Source: Acanthosepion lycidas
Taxonomy: Eukaryota; Mollusca; Cephalopoda; Sepiida; Sepiidae
Direction of reading: 5' to 3'
DNA length: 64,000 nucleotides
Assembly (NCBI GenBank): GCA_963932145.1
Contig: OZ010574.1
Location: 56,183,857 to 56,247,856, forward strand
A program made the translations under genes and the position numbers. Positions within the stretch are counted from its first letter, which is position 1. Each line of letters opens with the position of its first letter. Under the pieces are notes generated by a model. That model did not search any database. It was given only the letters and a program-made list of their open reading frames with translations, and was not told where the DNA came from. This document shows positions 21,027 through 31,519 of this stretch, one piece after another.

Positions 21027-21943
21027 CCAATATTTATCGATCCACCCACGAGGATAGAATGTGGCACAAGGCCGGTTTAATGTGGGTATCTCCGTGCCCG
21101 TAGGCTCGGCCAAAAATATAGCCTTTTTGAACCTACCTAGACGGGTTCAGGCCCTGTCAACCTCCCCGGACGAAACCTTGCCCTTCAGCAAAGCCTCGTC
21201 CGGGTTCCTATCTGCTAATGTAGAGAGTTCGACAGATGCCGATTGTTGGAATCAGCCAATATTTATCGATCCACCCACGAGGATAGAATGTGGCACAAGG
21301 CCGGTTTAATGTGGGTATCTCCGAGCCCGTAGGCTCGGCTAAAAATATAGCCTTTTTGAACCTGCCTAGACGGGTTCAGGCCCTGTCAACCTCCCCGGAC
21401 GAAACCTTGCCCTTCAGCAAAGCCTCGTCCGGGTTCCTATCTGCTAATGCAGAGAGTTCGACAGATGCCGATTGTTGGAATCAGCCAATATTTATCGATC
21501 CACCCACGAGGATAGAATGTGGCACAAGGCCGGTTTAATGTGGGTATCTCCGTGCCCGTAGGCTCGGCCAAAAATATAGCCTTTTGAACCTGCCTAGACG
21601 GGTTCAGGCCCTGTCAACCTCCCCGGACGAAACCTTGCCCTTCGGCAAAGCCTCGCCCGGGTTCCTCTCTGCTAATTCAGAGAGTTCGACAGATGCCGAT
21701 TGTTGGAATCAGCCAATATTTATCGATCCACCCACGAGGATAGAATGTGGCACAAGGCCGGTTTAATGTGGGTATCTCCGAGCCCGTAGGCTCGGCTAAA
21801 AATATAGCCTTTTTGAACCTGCCTAGACGGGTTCAGGCCCTGTCAACCTCCCCGGACGAAACCTTGCCCTTCGGCAAAGCCTCGCCCGGGTTCCTATCTG
21901 CTAATGCAGAGAGTTCGACAGATGCCGATTGTTGGAATCAGCC
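21027..21943 (+). repeat. GC-rich structured tandem array, four 229-bp units
   Basis: Units begin at about 21030, 21260, 21489 and 21717 (229, 229 and 228 bp apart). The sequence is GC-rich compared with all neighbours. Each unit holds five predicted hairpins; in unit 2 they are 21321-21338 (CCGAGCC/GGCTCGG), 21337-21352, 21358-21377 (GAACC/GGTTC), 21394-21433 (CCCGGACGA/TCGTCCGGG with an inner CTTGCC/GGCAAAG stem) and 21437-21456. The array is flanked by CTAAAGCC on both sides (21021-21028 and 21942-21949), like a target-site duplication. An inverted single relative is at 47838-48070. An 82-codon frame recurs through the units, but no family is recognised and one unit is frameshifted by a lost T. 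A structured non-coding RNA or retroposon seems more likely than a protein. Confidence 0.75.
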
Positions 21944-21949
21944 CTAAAG

Positions 21950-22865
21950 CCTGCAACCATTCATCCTCTTATTTTATTAAAAGCTTCTAAAACATTGTGC
22001 TCTTTCTCTTTCACTAACATCGTTGGAGTATAAACTCTTTATCTCATTACTGCGTTAAATACCCATAAAGTCATCCAGAAAATTTACATTATCATTGCTA
22101 AATGCTTTGTTTTTATTTTTAGCTTTCACTTTATTTTTTCTTCTTTAATTCATTGCTTATCACGTGATTCTATGATGATATGTTTTTTCACAGTGTTTTA
22201 TTATCTTCATAATCTTCGGAAAGGAGTCTTGCTTCTTGAGGATAAAAAAAAAATTAATGTATTTTTTTACTGTCTCCTCCGTTCACATATATTTTTTTGA
22301 TTTTAGATTATTTTGAAGAATTTTGCCTTGAAAAAAGATATTTTATATTTTGCCAATATTTCTGCCGATATTTCCTCATTTTTTTTTTTTTTTTGCCTGA
22401 TTTAAAAAAAAAAAAATTATAACGAAAAAAATCACTTCCTTTTTAAAAAGTTTTTACAGAATATCTTCTATATATTTATTTATTTTTATTGTTTTATTTA
22501 ATCCATCAACCTTACGCGACATGCTTTACATCCATCTCTTGGAAAAATCGTCTTCAAAGGCCGTTTTCTTTGGAAAATTGTCCTCCATTTCTCTGCAGGT
22601 CTCTATCAAGCAGCATGCGTTTCTTCTTCTCATAGTCTTTGTGTCTTTCATAGATTTTTTTGTTTTTTTTTTTCCCTGATCGCTTTGATTTCAGACCAGC
22701 ATCTTTTATCACGCACTGAACATCTTTTCTTTTCTTAGTTCGAGGCAAAAGGATTGTTAACATATTTGCAGCCCATTTCGCCGCGTCCAACATCATAACG
22801 ATAATTAGCCGCTTCGCCAAAACTAATAAAAGCATCAGCAAGATCTTCAAGCACTTTATCACTGT
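21950..22865. other. AT-rich and T-rich DNA
   Basis: Poly-T and poly-A runs at 22240-22480. A lysine-rich minus-strand open stretch at 22554-22862 is not recognised and may be a DNA-transposon relic next to the hAT element. Confidence 0.4.
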
Positions 22866-22869
22866 AGCC

Positions 22870-23739
22870 CAGTCGTTCTCAAATGGTACGCCATGGAAGA
22901 TGTCTTGGTGCGCCCTGGCATTCGAGATGGGTACTGCAATATAAGTAAATATATTTATTTCTTATATCTGGACACATAAGAAATAAATATATTTACTTAT
23001 ATTGCAGCACCTGTCTCGTTGTGGATAGGCCTCGAGGAAAGCTTCAATGATAGAAAACTTTTGTTTTACTGTATTGAACTGGTAGGAGTTGCTGGTCGAT
23101 CCTCCATGCCTAGTTCGATAAAATTGTTTATTAAAAGATGTATTAGGTAACATAAAATGATGATGAGAATCAGGATTGTTTATTTAAAAGTTGTCTTTTT
23201 TATACTTTCATAGTAATTTATCATTTATGAGTTATCACTTATTTCTTTCTAATCAAATGTGATAAATTAGTTACTTTATCATATCCGCTAATCGTGGTTG
23301 ATGAATTGTCTTTTGAAGCTTTTTTGGATTTCTAAAAAAGAAGAATATGTGTCAATATCTAAAAAAGCGATGAGCATTTTACTACAGTTTGCAACATCAT
23401 ATTTATGTGAATTAGGCTTTTCTGCTCTCACCACAATGAAGTGCAAAAAGAAGGGAACTCTTCAATGTATTGAGGAGGAAATGAAGAGTTTGCCTATTAA
23501 ATATACTCTCAAACATTGAAGAAATCTCTAAGAATCATCAGCCTCATGTTTCTCATAAACACAAGAATGAATAAACTTAAGATATGTTTCATTTTATTTT
23601 TTTTTTATTGCATTATTTCTTTTCTGCAATATTTGACTTCATTATAACATATTTTTCCGAAATTTGAATATAGTGCTCCTAAAATTATTGGTAGGACTTC
23701 AAGTGCGCCCGACTTCAAAATGTTTGAGAACCACGGCTG
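22870..23739 (+). mobile_element. hAT transposon, internally deleted
   Basis: The left end CAGTCGTTCTCAAATGG and the right end, read inversely as CAGCCGTGGTTCTCAAA, form hAT-like terminal repeats. At 23298-23519 the plus strand encodes KKAMSILLQFATSYLCELGF followed by SALTTMKCKKKG, the C-terminal hAT dimerisation region (ILLPF-x-TYLCE-x-GFS-like). The catalytic domain and zinc finger are absent, so only the tail of the transposase remains. The family most resembles ZBED/Charlie-type transposases. Target duplications are not clear. Confidence 0.75.
22935..23006. repeat. perfect 31-bp inverted repeat
   Basis: Left arm 22935-22965 begins TGCAATATAAGTAAATATA; right arm 22976-23006 is its exact complement; the loop is 10 nt (ATCTGGACAC). 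It lies inside the hAT element. Confidence 0.95.
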
Positions 23740-24128
23740 TAAGATTCACACGTTCCCTTAGAAAATCATTTTTTGCGAGATTTTTCATTATCGTTGTGGT
23801 TTTAATTGTCCTTCTTTTTTGTCAATGATCTTACACATCGCAGGATTTTCTGGCCAGTTAATAGCTGTTACTGAAGATCAAGAGACAAGAGTTTCCTTGG
23901 TGCTAATCCATTCTCTCCTGTATTTTTTAACCTTTTCATCCCAAGCAAGGCAGGAGTGCTACTAGCACGCAAAGTTTTACAGAGAATGTGAGCAAGAGTA
24001 AAGAAACGTCATTGAGGAAAGGATGAAGAGAAGGACGGGAAATTAGATCAAGGTATCATAAGATGTCGATATACATTACATTTGAATATTTGAAGACTGC
24101 CAGGGAAGCAAGTAAGAGGAAGGGAGTT

Positions 24129-24445
24129 TCACAGACGAGAAATGTGAGACATAAAGATATTGGAGTAGAAGAGACGGCTACATTTAACTGTCTCGACAGT
24201 GAAAAGGTGGGACTCAGATGCCAACCTAATAACACGCTTAAATTCATGCGGTTTGGAAACCCGCGAAAGTAGTCCGTCGGAGCAGTTACCGTGAAAGTAC
24301 TTGTAGAAAAGGACAGAGGGAAGCGACGGGACGTCTGTGAGAAAATAACTGTAGGCGAGATGACAAACTAGGACCAACCACATTGCATACCCGTCTCTGG
24401 ATTTTGTCGAGGACCTTGCGACAAACAGCGGAGGCTCCAGACCAT
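24129..24445 (-). pseudogene. LINE C-terminal fragment (family Y), copy 2
   Basis: The minus frame contains SVLFYKYFHGNCSDGLLSRV, then PHEFKRVIRLASESHLFTVE and CSRLFYSNIFMSHISRL. This matches the C-terminal tail found after the reverse transcriptase of jockey-like LINEs (LFYRYFHG-x-CS, then R-x-TR, then SF-x-RTSRLWN). Only the tail remains. Confidence 0.7.
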
Positions 24446-24934
24446 GTATGGAAGCAGTATACCATGCAGGGGTGAATGGTCGATTCATTTTAGAAAACCG
24501 ACCTTTTTTATATTTTAAAATCTTACTCAGATTTCTAACTCCACAATATCGCCCATAAATAATCATTTCCCTGTCACTTGTTTACTAAAAGGTAATTTAT
24601 TTTCTAAACTAACCATATCAGGATTTTATTCTTTCAGGAGGAAAATTTTACTATCCAAACGGATATTATTAATTATAAATTATTTCCAACTTCTACAGTA
24701 TTGAAACTCAGAGAAATTAATTATTTTCCTAATTCCTTCATGCAAATATTCTGTTCTTCTTTAGCCCAGTTCAAAAAGATCCATAATATCTAACTGCCCA
24801 TGTTTTTATAATTTTTGATAAAATTTGTTTCGGTGGTCACGTGTCCAGAATCATTTTTTTCACCGGAGACATTAATTAATTTTTCCACTTTAGAATTCCA
24901 TTGTTGTTAAATTAATGCTATACCTCTAATCCGA

Positions 24935-26375
24935 GAGCCATAACCCTGTGCTAGCATTCCTAGATTTGTAATTCTATGCTAGTATTCCTAGATATCTGAT
25001 CCTATGATAGTAATCCGATATACATAATCCTATGCTAGTATTCCGACATACCTAATCTTATGTTAGTATTCCGAGATACGTGATAATATGCTAGTAATTC
25101 GAGATACGTTATTCTATGCTAGTAAACTGAGATTCGTAATCCTATGCAAGTATTCCAAGATACGCGATCCTATGCTAGTAATCCGATATTCTTAATCTTA
25201 TGCTAGTATTCCGTGATCCGAAATTTTATGCTAGTATTCCGAGATATGTGATCCTTTGCTAGTAATCTTAGATAGTTAATTCTATACTAGTAATCTGAGA
25301 TTACTAATCCTATGCAAGTATTCCGAGATACGTGATAATTTGCTAGTAATCCTAGATTCGTAATCATATGCTAGTATTCCGAGATACGTGACCCTATCCT
25401 AGAAATGTTAGATGCATAATCATATGCTAGTATTCGTAGATACGTAATCCGATGCCATTAATTCGATATTCGTAATCCTATGATAGTATTCCGTGATACA
25501 TGACTGATTCTCCGCAAGTATTCCAAGATAGGTAATCCTATGCTAGTAATCTGAGATTCGCAATCATATACAAATTTTGTGAGATAAGGGAACTTAGACT
25601 AGCATTCCTAGATTCGTAATTCTATGCTAGCATTCCTAGATTCGCAATATTATGCTTGCATTCCTAGATTCGTAATTCTATGCTATCATTCCTAGATTCG
25701 TAATCCTACGCTAGCATTCCTAGATTCGTAATCTTATGCTAGCATTCCTAGATTTTAATTCTATGCTAGCATTCCTAGATTCGTAATCCTATGCTAGCAT
25801 TCCTAGATTCTTAATTCAATGCTAGCATTCCTAGATTCGTAATCCTATGGTAGCATTCCTAGATTCGTAATTCTATGCTAGCATTCCTATATTCGTAATA
25901 CTATGCTAGCATTCCTAGATTTGTAATTCTATGCTAGTATTCCTAGATTCGTAATACTATGCTAGCATTCCTAGATTCGTAATCCTATGCTAGCATTCCC
26001 AGATTTTAATTCTATGCTAGCATTCCTAGATTTGTAATCCTATGCTAGCATTCCTAGATTCTTAATTCAATGCTAGCATTCTTAGATTCGTAATTCTATG
26101 ATAGCATTCCTAGATTCGCAATCCTAGGCTAGCATTCCTAGATTCGTAATCCTATTCTAGCATTCCTAAATTCATAATTCTATGCTAGTATTCCTAGATT
26201 CGTAATCCTATGCTAGCATTCCGTGATTCGTAATCCTATTCTAGCATTCCTAGATTCATAATTCTATGCTAGTATTCCTAGATTCGTAATCCTATGCTAG
26301 CATTCCTTGATTCGTAATACTATGCTAGTATTCCGAGATACAAAATTCTATGATAGCATATCGAAATACATAAGC
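24935..26375. repeat. 28-bp minisatellite, about 51 units
   Basis: The consensus is TATGCTAGCATTCCTAGATT plus CGTAATCC, with unit starts 28 bp apart. Units in 25580-26320 are close to each other; the first 600 bp (with TGCTAGTATTCCGAGATACG-type units) and the last few are more diverged, as expected if the centre has been homogenised. Non-coding. Confidence 0.95.
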
Positions 26376-26771
26376 TAATGCTAGTATTCTCTCGCATTGC
26401 TTATTATTTATGCCTTTTTTTTGTAGTTTCATAATGGAGAAGTCAAATTTTATAACCAGAAACTATAAAATCGAATAGGTCCTAAGTCTAGGTGACGGTT
26501 TTAATTAAGGACCGTAGATTTATTTCAATAATCCATCTATCTTCTTAGCCTAGTGTATAAAATGTGAATTTTCTGCCACAGTAATTATCACAAGAATAAA
26601 AGAGAACAGGTTTACATTAAAAAAAAAAAGTAAGACAAGATATCCCTAGACATAAAGGAGGAAACGAGAAAAATTTACCCTTTAAAATTAAATAGAGGGC
26701 TCAGTTCGAAATTTCGAGATGGCTACCAGGATCAAAAGATACGTGAATAAAGAGAGAGGTGGGGTATTATA

Positions 26772-27160
26772 ATTATTTACATTGTTCGAACTGTTGTCCT
26801 CATCTTTATTGGAAGAGTGCTAGAGAAAAGCAATAAGAAAACAAAATTACTGTGACATTAGGCTTATAATTCCCCAAAGTTCGCACACTGGCGTTTTCAA
26901 GGATGCGTTGCTCAGTGGATAAATGCGTTGGTTGGATCGCAAAGAGTTGTGAGTTCAATACCTGGCTACTGCGATGGGGAACGAAAACTTGGAGGGTTAA
27001 GGGAAAGGGAAATAACTGAGACATTCGGAAGGGAAAGGCATGGCACGCGGAACTAGAACAATCTACTCCGGTGAACGAAATAAGGAGTTCAGGTCGAAAT
27101 TCTAATCGTCTGAAGAAGTCCGTGTATACTACAATAAAGATAAGGACAACAGTCCGATCT
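26772..27160 (+). mobile_element. SINE-like family B, copy 2
   Basis: Left end TTTACATTGTTCGAACTGTTG (inverted tail), then a tRNA-like part with A box GCTCAGTGGATAAATGCG and B box GTGAGTTCAATACC, then GGAACTAGAACAATCTACTC and CTGAAGAAG, with an inverse end GGACAACAGTCCGATC. The GAAAC part of the tail is lost in this copy. Confidence 0.6.
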
Positions 27161-27358
27161 ATGGAAGGAATGTTGTGCTAATTATTCGTAGAGTAAATAG
27201 TCTTATTTTGTATGCTTTTTTTTCAGATTCTGTATATTTGCTCTGTTATTGGCTTCTGTAATTTTGTTCTGTTATCGGGTTCTGTGTTTCCAAAACTATT
27301 CTTTCAAGAAGAGATTCTGTTGCATCCGATTTCTTGAATTTGACTCTTTTTCAATATA

Positions 27359-27544
27359 CAGTGTAACCCGGATATAAGAGAGTTGTCGGGACTGGAGAAA
27401 AGGTCTCTTATATCCGGGTTACTCTTATATTCGGGTTTGGTTTATTTTGTTTAGGTAAGTATGGCTCTAATTTGGGACCAGAGAAAAACTCTCTTATATC
27501 CGGGTTTCTCTTATATCAGGGTCTCTTATATCCGGGTTACACTG
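27359..27544. mobile_element. pogo-type MITE, copy 2
   Basis: CAGTGTAACCCGGATATAAG ends as inverted repeats, with TA on both sides (27357-27358 and 27545-27546). Sequence matches 20201-20369. Non-coding. Confidence 0.88.
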
Positions 27545-27658
27545 TATTTTCGTTTTTTCGAAACGGTTTCAGCTTTGTAGCCCACTGGCTTGTATAATCA
27601 CATGATGGGTGATTCTATGTAAATCACAATTTGGGCCCAATTATGCCAATTGTCGGAC

Positions 27659-27903
27659 TCAGTTATGTGCCATGCGATCATACATGACTGACGAGGCAGA
27701 TTTTTTTTTCCACGCAGTAGGTTGCCATTTCTTTCTGGTCATTTGAACCCGGACTGTCCTGCTATTTACCCATAGCTGGGCGTAGAAGAAGAGGATTCCT
27801 ACCATTCCTACCATTCACGTAAGTGAATGTAATGGATTCGAATGGAATTCGAACTCGGCTCTCAGATTCCTTAATCCGAGCAGCTATCCATTACGCCACC
27901 GTT
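27659..27903 (-). mobile_element. tRNA-derived SINE, family A
   Basis: On the minus strand: head with A box TGGCGTAATGGATAGCTGC and B box CGAGTTCGAATTCC, then CATTACATTCACTTACG, then the conserved CCCAGCTATGGGTAAATAGC, ending in ATGGCACATAACTGA. Related copies are at 34190, 38535, 41280, 43208, 46237, 54190, 59515 and 62885. Confidence 0.75.
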
Positions 27904-28099
27904 AGTTTTCCTATTCAATGATGTAGTCTCTTACCATATGCGTTTTCCTTGTTATTAGTATTTCATTATTGTTTGTGATTTACCTTGTTCCCTTTCTTAC
28001 ATTAAACTTTTTTTTTCGTCTGTTTCATTACCAATTTATTTGTCTCGATAAGATTTTGTTGTTGAGGTCCAAATCCCTAGCGCCTTTCCCAAAAGTCTC

Positions 28100-28395
28100 T
28101 AGTATCATCACCATCATCACCATCACTATCATCACCATCACCATCATCATCACGCCCATCATCATCATCACCATCATCATAATCATCATCACCATCATCA
28201 CCCCATCATCATCATCACCATCATCATCACCATCATCATCACCATTATCACCATCATCATAATCACATCATCATCATCATCATCATCGCCATCATCATCA
28301 TCATCACCATCATCATCTTCATAATCACCATCCCCATCATCATCATCATCATCATCATCAGCATCATCATCATCATCATCAACATCATCATCTAT
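28100..28395. repeat. imperfect (CAT)n trinucleotide array
   Basis: CAT/CAC-type trinucleotides over nearly 300 bp. Frames across it give runs of I, S or T and are artefacts. Confidence 0.93.
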
Positions 28396-28399
28396 TCCA

Positions 28400-29090
28400 T
28401 TGCATCTCCTTTCTCAAGAGGGTACAGTTACAAGTGAATCAAGTGTTTTCAAAATTCTTACTCTGTTCTCGGCATATCTTATTATGCATTCTCCTTTGTT
28501 ACTTCTTCCTTGGAATAACTTCGTCGTGTCTCTTCCCAATGCCCCCAGCTCTCAAAGATGACTTTAACAGACACATTCCATAAGTTTTTTTGTTTGTTTT
28601 TTTTATACTCTTCTACTATATTTTACTTCCATGTATCTTCATTTCGTTTTATTTGACTTCGTTCATATATTGATTTTATTTATTCCATATCTTATTTGGT
28701 TATTTACATATCTGCTTCAGCGTTGTTGTTTTTTTAGGGTTTTTTTTTACTCTTGCTTCTGTTTTTAACTCTATATTGTTTTATTATCTTTGAATTTTTA
28801 TTCGCTTTTTTTATGCCTGAGTTTAAACCAAATCGCATTTTATTGCTATATAATGTCATGTATTTTATGATGTTTTTGCTTGAAAATGACAATTATTTCT
28901 TTTATGCATTGTTAATTATAATTTTCAAGATGGCTGTCTCTATAAACTAACGCTTACCTTTTCTTTTGTAAACCTTAATTTTGAGCGTTTTATCTCTGTA
29001 AAAGCTTAACGCAATTGAGAAATTACCAGAAAAATGAACGAATCAAAACTCGACGTTTGATGAATAAATTTACCGAAATTAGATGAGAAA
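28400..29090. other. T-rich DNA, nothing recognised
   Basis: No recognisable gene, repeat family or RNA signal. Confidence 0.45.
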
Positions 29091-29094
29091 TCTG

Positions 29095-29155
29095 AGAGCT
29101 CTGTTCGAATTCCGGTCGGTTTCGTTACATTCACTTACACACAGATAACCATGGG
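29095..29155 (+). repeat. family A SINE head fragment
   Basis: GAGAGCTCTGTTCGAATTCC and GTTACATTCACTTAC match the B box and following block of family A. Confidence 0.5.
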
Positions 29156-29164
29156 AGAGTGACA

Positions 29165-29285
29165 GAACTAATTTCAACCGCGTTGAAATTAATTCCGGGT
29201 TGAAATTAGTTCCGCGTTGAAATTATCTCCGAGTTGAAATTAATTCCAATTTGAAATTAGTTTCGACTTTAAATTAATTCTGCAT
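29165..29285. repeat. 20-bp tandem repeat, about 6 units
   Basis: Units of the form GTTGAAATTAATTCCGNGTT. The first unit is self-complementary around AATTTCAACCGCGTTGAAATT-like sequence. A related word, TTTGAAATTAGTTCTGTCAC, is seen near 62790. Confidence 0.85.
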
Positions 29286-29289
29286 CCCA

Positions 29290-30380
29290 TCTCCCCGGGA
29301 AAGCTATGAATCCATTTCCTCAAACTTTGGATTAAATTCTTAGAATCCAAAATATGTTTTGACTTAAATTAACATTAAATGTTTGAAAAGTCTTAAAACA
29401 CAAATTAATCAAGGAATTGCGAAAATGATTTTATGACTAATTTCATGAAAAATATGAAAATTACTTTTAACTTTTCTTGTCTCTTTGTCGGTCATCCTAG
29501 TTTTTTTATTTTTATTTTACCTTTCCCTCGATTATTGTGTAACTGATTGAGCATATAAGCAATTACTCATTTTGCATTAACTGAAAAGGTAACTGATCTA
29601 TTAAGATAAAACATCTGGATGTTAAAAGGATATAGGATAGATCGGATTTGGAACCATGGTCTTGGACAAGTCTAAATATTTGTGATATGATATAATAAAA
29701 AAAAACATGCAAATTATTTTATTTCTACCTTCTAATACCATTTGCAGACTTTCGTGTTCTTCCATATTCTTCTGAAAGGATAACAGAACCAAAGTATTCT
29801 ATGTTCTTAAAGAAAAGTAAGCAAAAGCGAAAATGCCGTTTAATATTTGTTTTTAAAACATCGAAAAGAAAGAAAAACCCATAGATAATATAAGATTTTA
29901 TTAAAAAAGTATAAAAGTTGTATTCAAATTGTAGGCAAGATTAACATTAAGTAAACACTATTTTAAAAGTCAGTTCATTTTTTTATTTTGAAAAGAAATG
30001 TTTTTGCTAATGAACTCTGTAAAAACTAATATAGATTATAATTAGATCTTGATTTACTTATTTTAAGCAAAATTTTATTTTGTAAAATGTATCACAAGTA
30101 TATCGGATTTCTTTTAACCGCACTGTTTAACTCTACAACACTAACCATCAGTTAAAGTTACACCACTACTAACCATGGGTATATCATACCCGATTTTGAA
30201 AATATCAAAAAAAGAAAAAAAATTAAATATAAATCTTTATTTGAAATATTTTACATGCAAGCACCTTAAACCTTGTACTTTGAGTTAACATTAATAGGAA
30301 CTGAAAAAAATATTATTTAGGTAAGAAAATCAGGTACTGAATATTGTAATTAAAAATAGGAAAATTTGCGCTGGGTACTA
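29290..30380. other. AT-rich DNA, nothing recognised
   Basis: Low-GC sequence without a supported feature. Confidence 0.5.
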
Positions 30381-30482
30381 TTAGGTTGGTGCAAAAGTAA
30401 TGACGTAATAATGTCGTTTGTTGACGTTAAAAAATAAGTCAAAAAACGACATTATTACGTCATTATTTTTGCACCAACCTAA
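30381..30482. mobile_element. hairpin MITE, copy 4
   Basis: 102-bp palindrome starting TTAGGTTGGTGCAAAAGTAA, the same 20 bases as the end of human MADE1/Hsmar1, with AATGTCGTTTGTTGACG in the arm. TA flanks both sides. Confidence 0.92.
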
Positions 30483-30607
30483 TATATACATGGTTAGTGT
30501 TCTAGGGTTAATGAAACGGATTTATGATGAAACGGTATGTTTGCTGCACTGACACCGGTAAGTTTCGTTTTTAATGAAGACTGTTAACAAGTTTGAGAAT
30601 GCAAATA

Positions 30608-31518
30608 CAGCAGAATCCCTCATATCTGGAATCCCTCATATCTGGAATCCCTCATATCCGGAGTGCCTCATATCCGGAATCCCTCATATACGGACATGAT
30701 TTTGATGTGTATATTTGAACTATTTGGTTGATATCTAACTGATTTGAAATTTCTGTTTTTCAGGAAATTTACTTTGGCTAATTGCTTATGCTTATTTCAC
30801 CCTAATGGCTTGCATTGATGCAAATGATGAGGAGAATAAGCGGAAAAAACAACTTTGGAGTTATTGCAAAAAGTGGAAATTTGAAACAGACTAGACGATG
30901 GTGAAAGTTCATTGTAACTAATGGCTGAGTTCAACATAGGAAAGTCAACACTGTATGATATAAAATCTTCCAAAGAAACTATTCTCCAGCGTTCACACTG
31001 TCACAATTAATAAGAAACTAAAACACATGATTGTAATGAAACCTGGACTGAAAATGAAAAAGCTGTTGAAAAGGTTTTCAATTTTATGGAAAGAAATCCA
31101 GCATTCACCTATAATGATTGCAATAACGCACGCAGAGTTAGAAAGTGTCTTCGTTTAAAAAATTTCAAGAACAAAAACAAAACGAAATTCGGAAAAAAAT
31201 TGAGAATGACATTAGAAGAGAAAGAATCATCATGCAACAGCAATTAAAAAAATCCTCATTACATTATTTGTTTTGCATACGTGGCATACTTAATGAATTT
31301 TCATTAAGATTTCATATTTTCTTTTTCCTTAAAATCAGTTCCGTTATATTTCACTCACCATTAGCTTATTTTGTTTACTATAAAACACTGGAAATGAATG
31401 TTAAACCTAATTTAATTTTTTTTTTTTTAATTTAAATATAACCACTCATATCCAGACTTTGTGACCAATTCCTCATATCCGGAAGGCCTTCTTAGTCCGG
31501 TCATCATGGATTCTACTA
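30608..31518 (+). pseudogene. Tigger/jerky-type transposon relic
   Basis: A 911-bp unit flanked by TA. The left end CAGCAGAATCCCTCATAT and the right end, read inversely, AGTAGAATCC are terminal repeats of pogo/Tigger type. The subterminal 16-bp word GGAATCCCTCATATCT is repeated five times at the left. Inside, 30916-31000 encodes LMAEFNIGKSTLYDIKSSKE, the helix-turn-helix motif of Tigger/jerky transposases, followed by a stop. A later segment encodes EKVFNFMERNPAFTYNDC and ARRVRKCLRLKNFK, the C-terminal part of some members. The DDE domain is missing. It is a deleted, inactive element. Confidence 0.75.
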
Positions 31519-31519
31519 T

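Noticed and set aside
21027..21943. A CRISPR array or bacterial origin for the direct repeats
   Set aside because: Units are contiguous without unique spacers, and the window is plainly animal DNA.
21061..21947. Four 60-82 codon frames as a tandem gene family
   Set aside because: They follow the repeat unit, one is broken by a lost base, no family is recognised, and the DNA shows strong hairpin structure instead.
22554..22862. Basic 102-codon minus-strand protein
   Set aside because: Lysine-rich part comes from a T-rich stretch, and no family or start context supports it; kept only as a note in the neighbouring region.
28100..28395. Histidine or serine-rich coding exon
   Set aside because: It is an imperfect CAT/CAC trinucleotide array with no flanking coding sequence.
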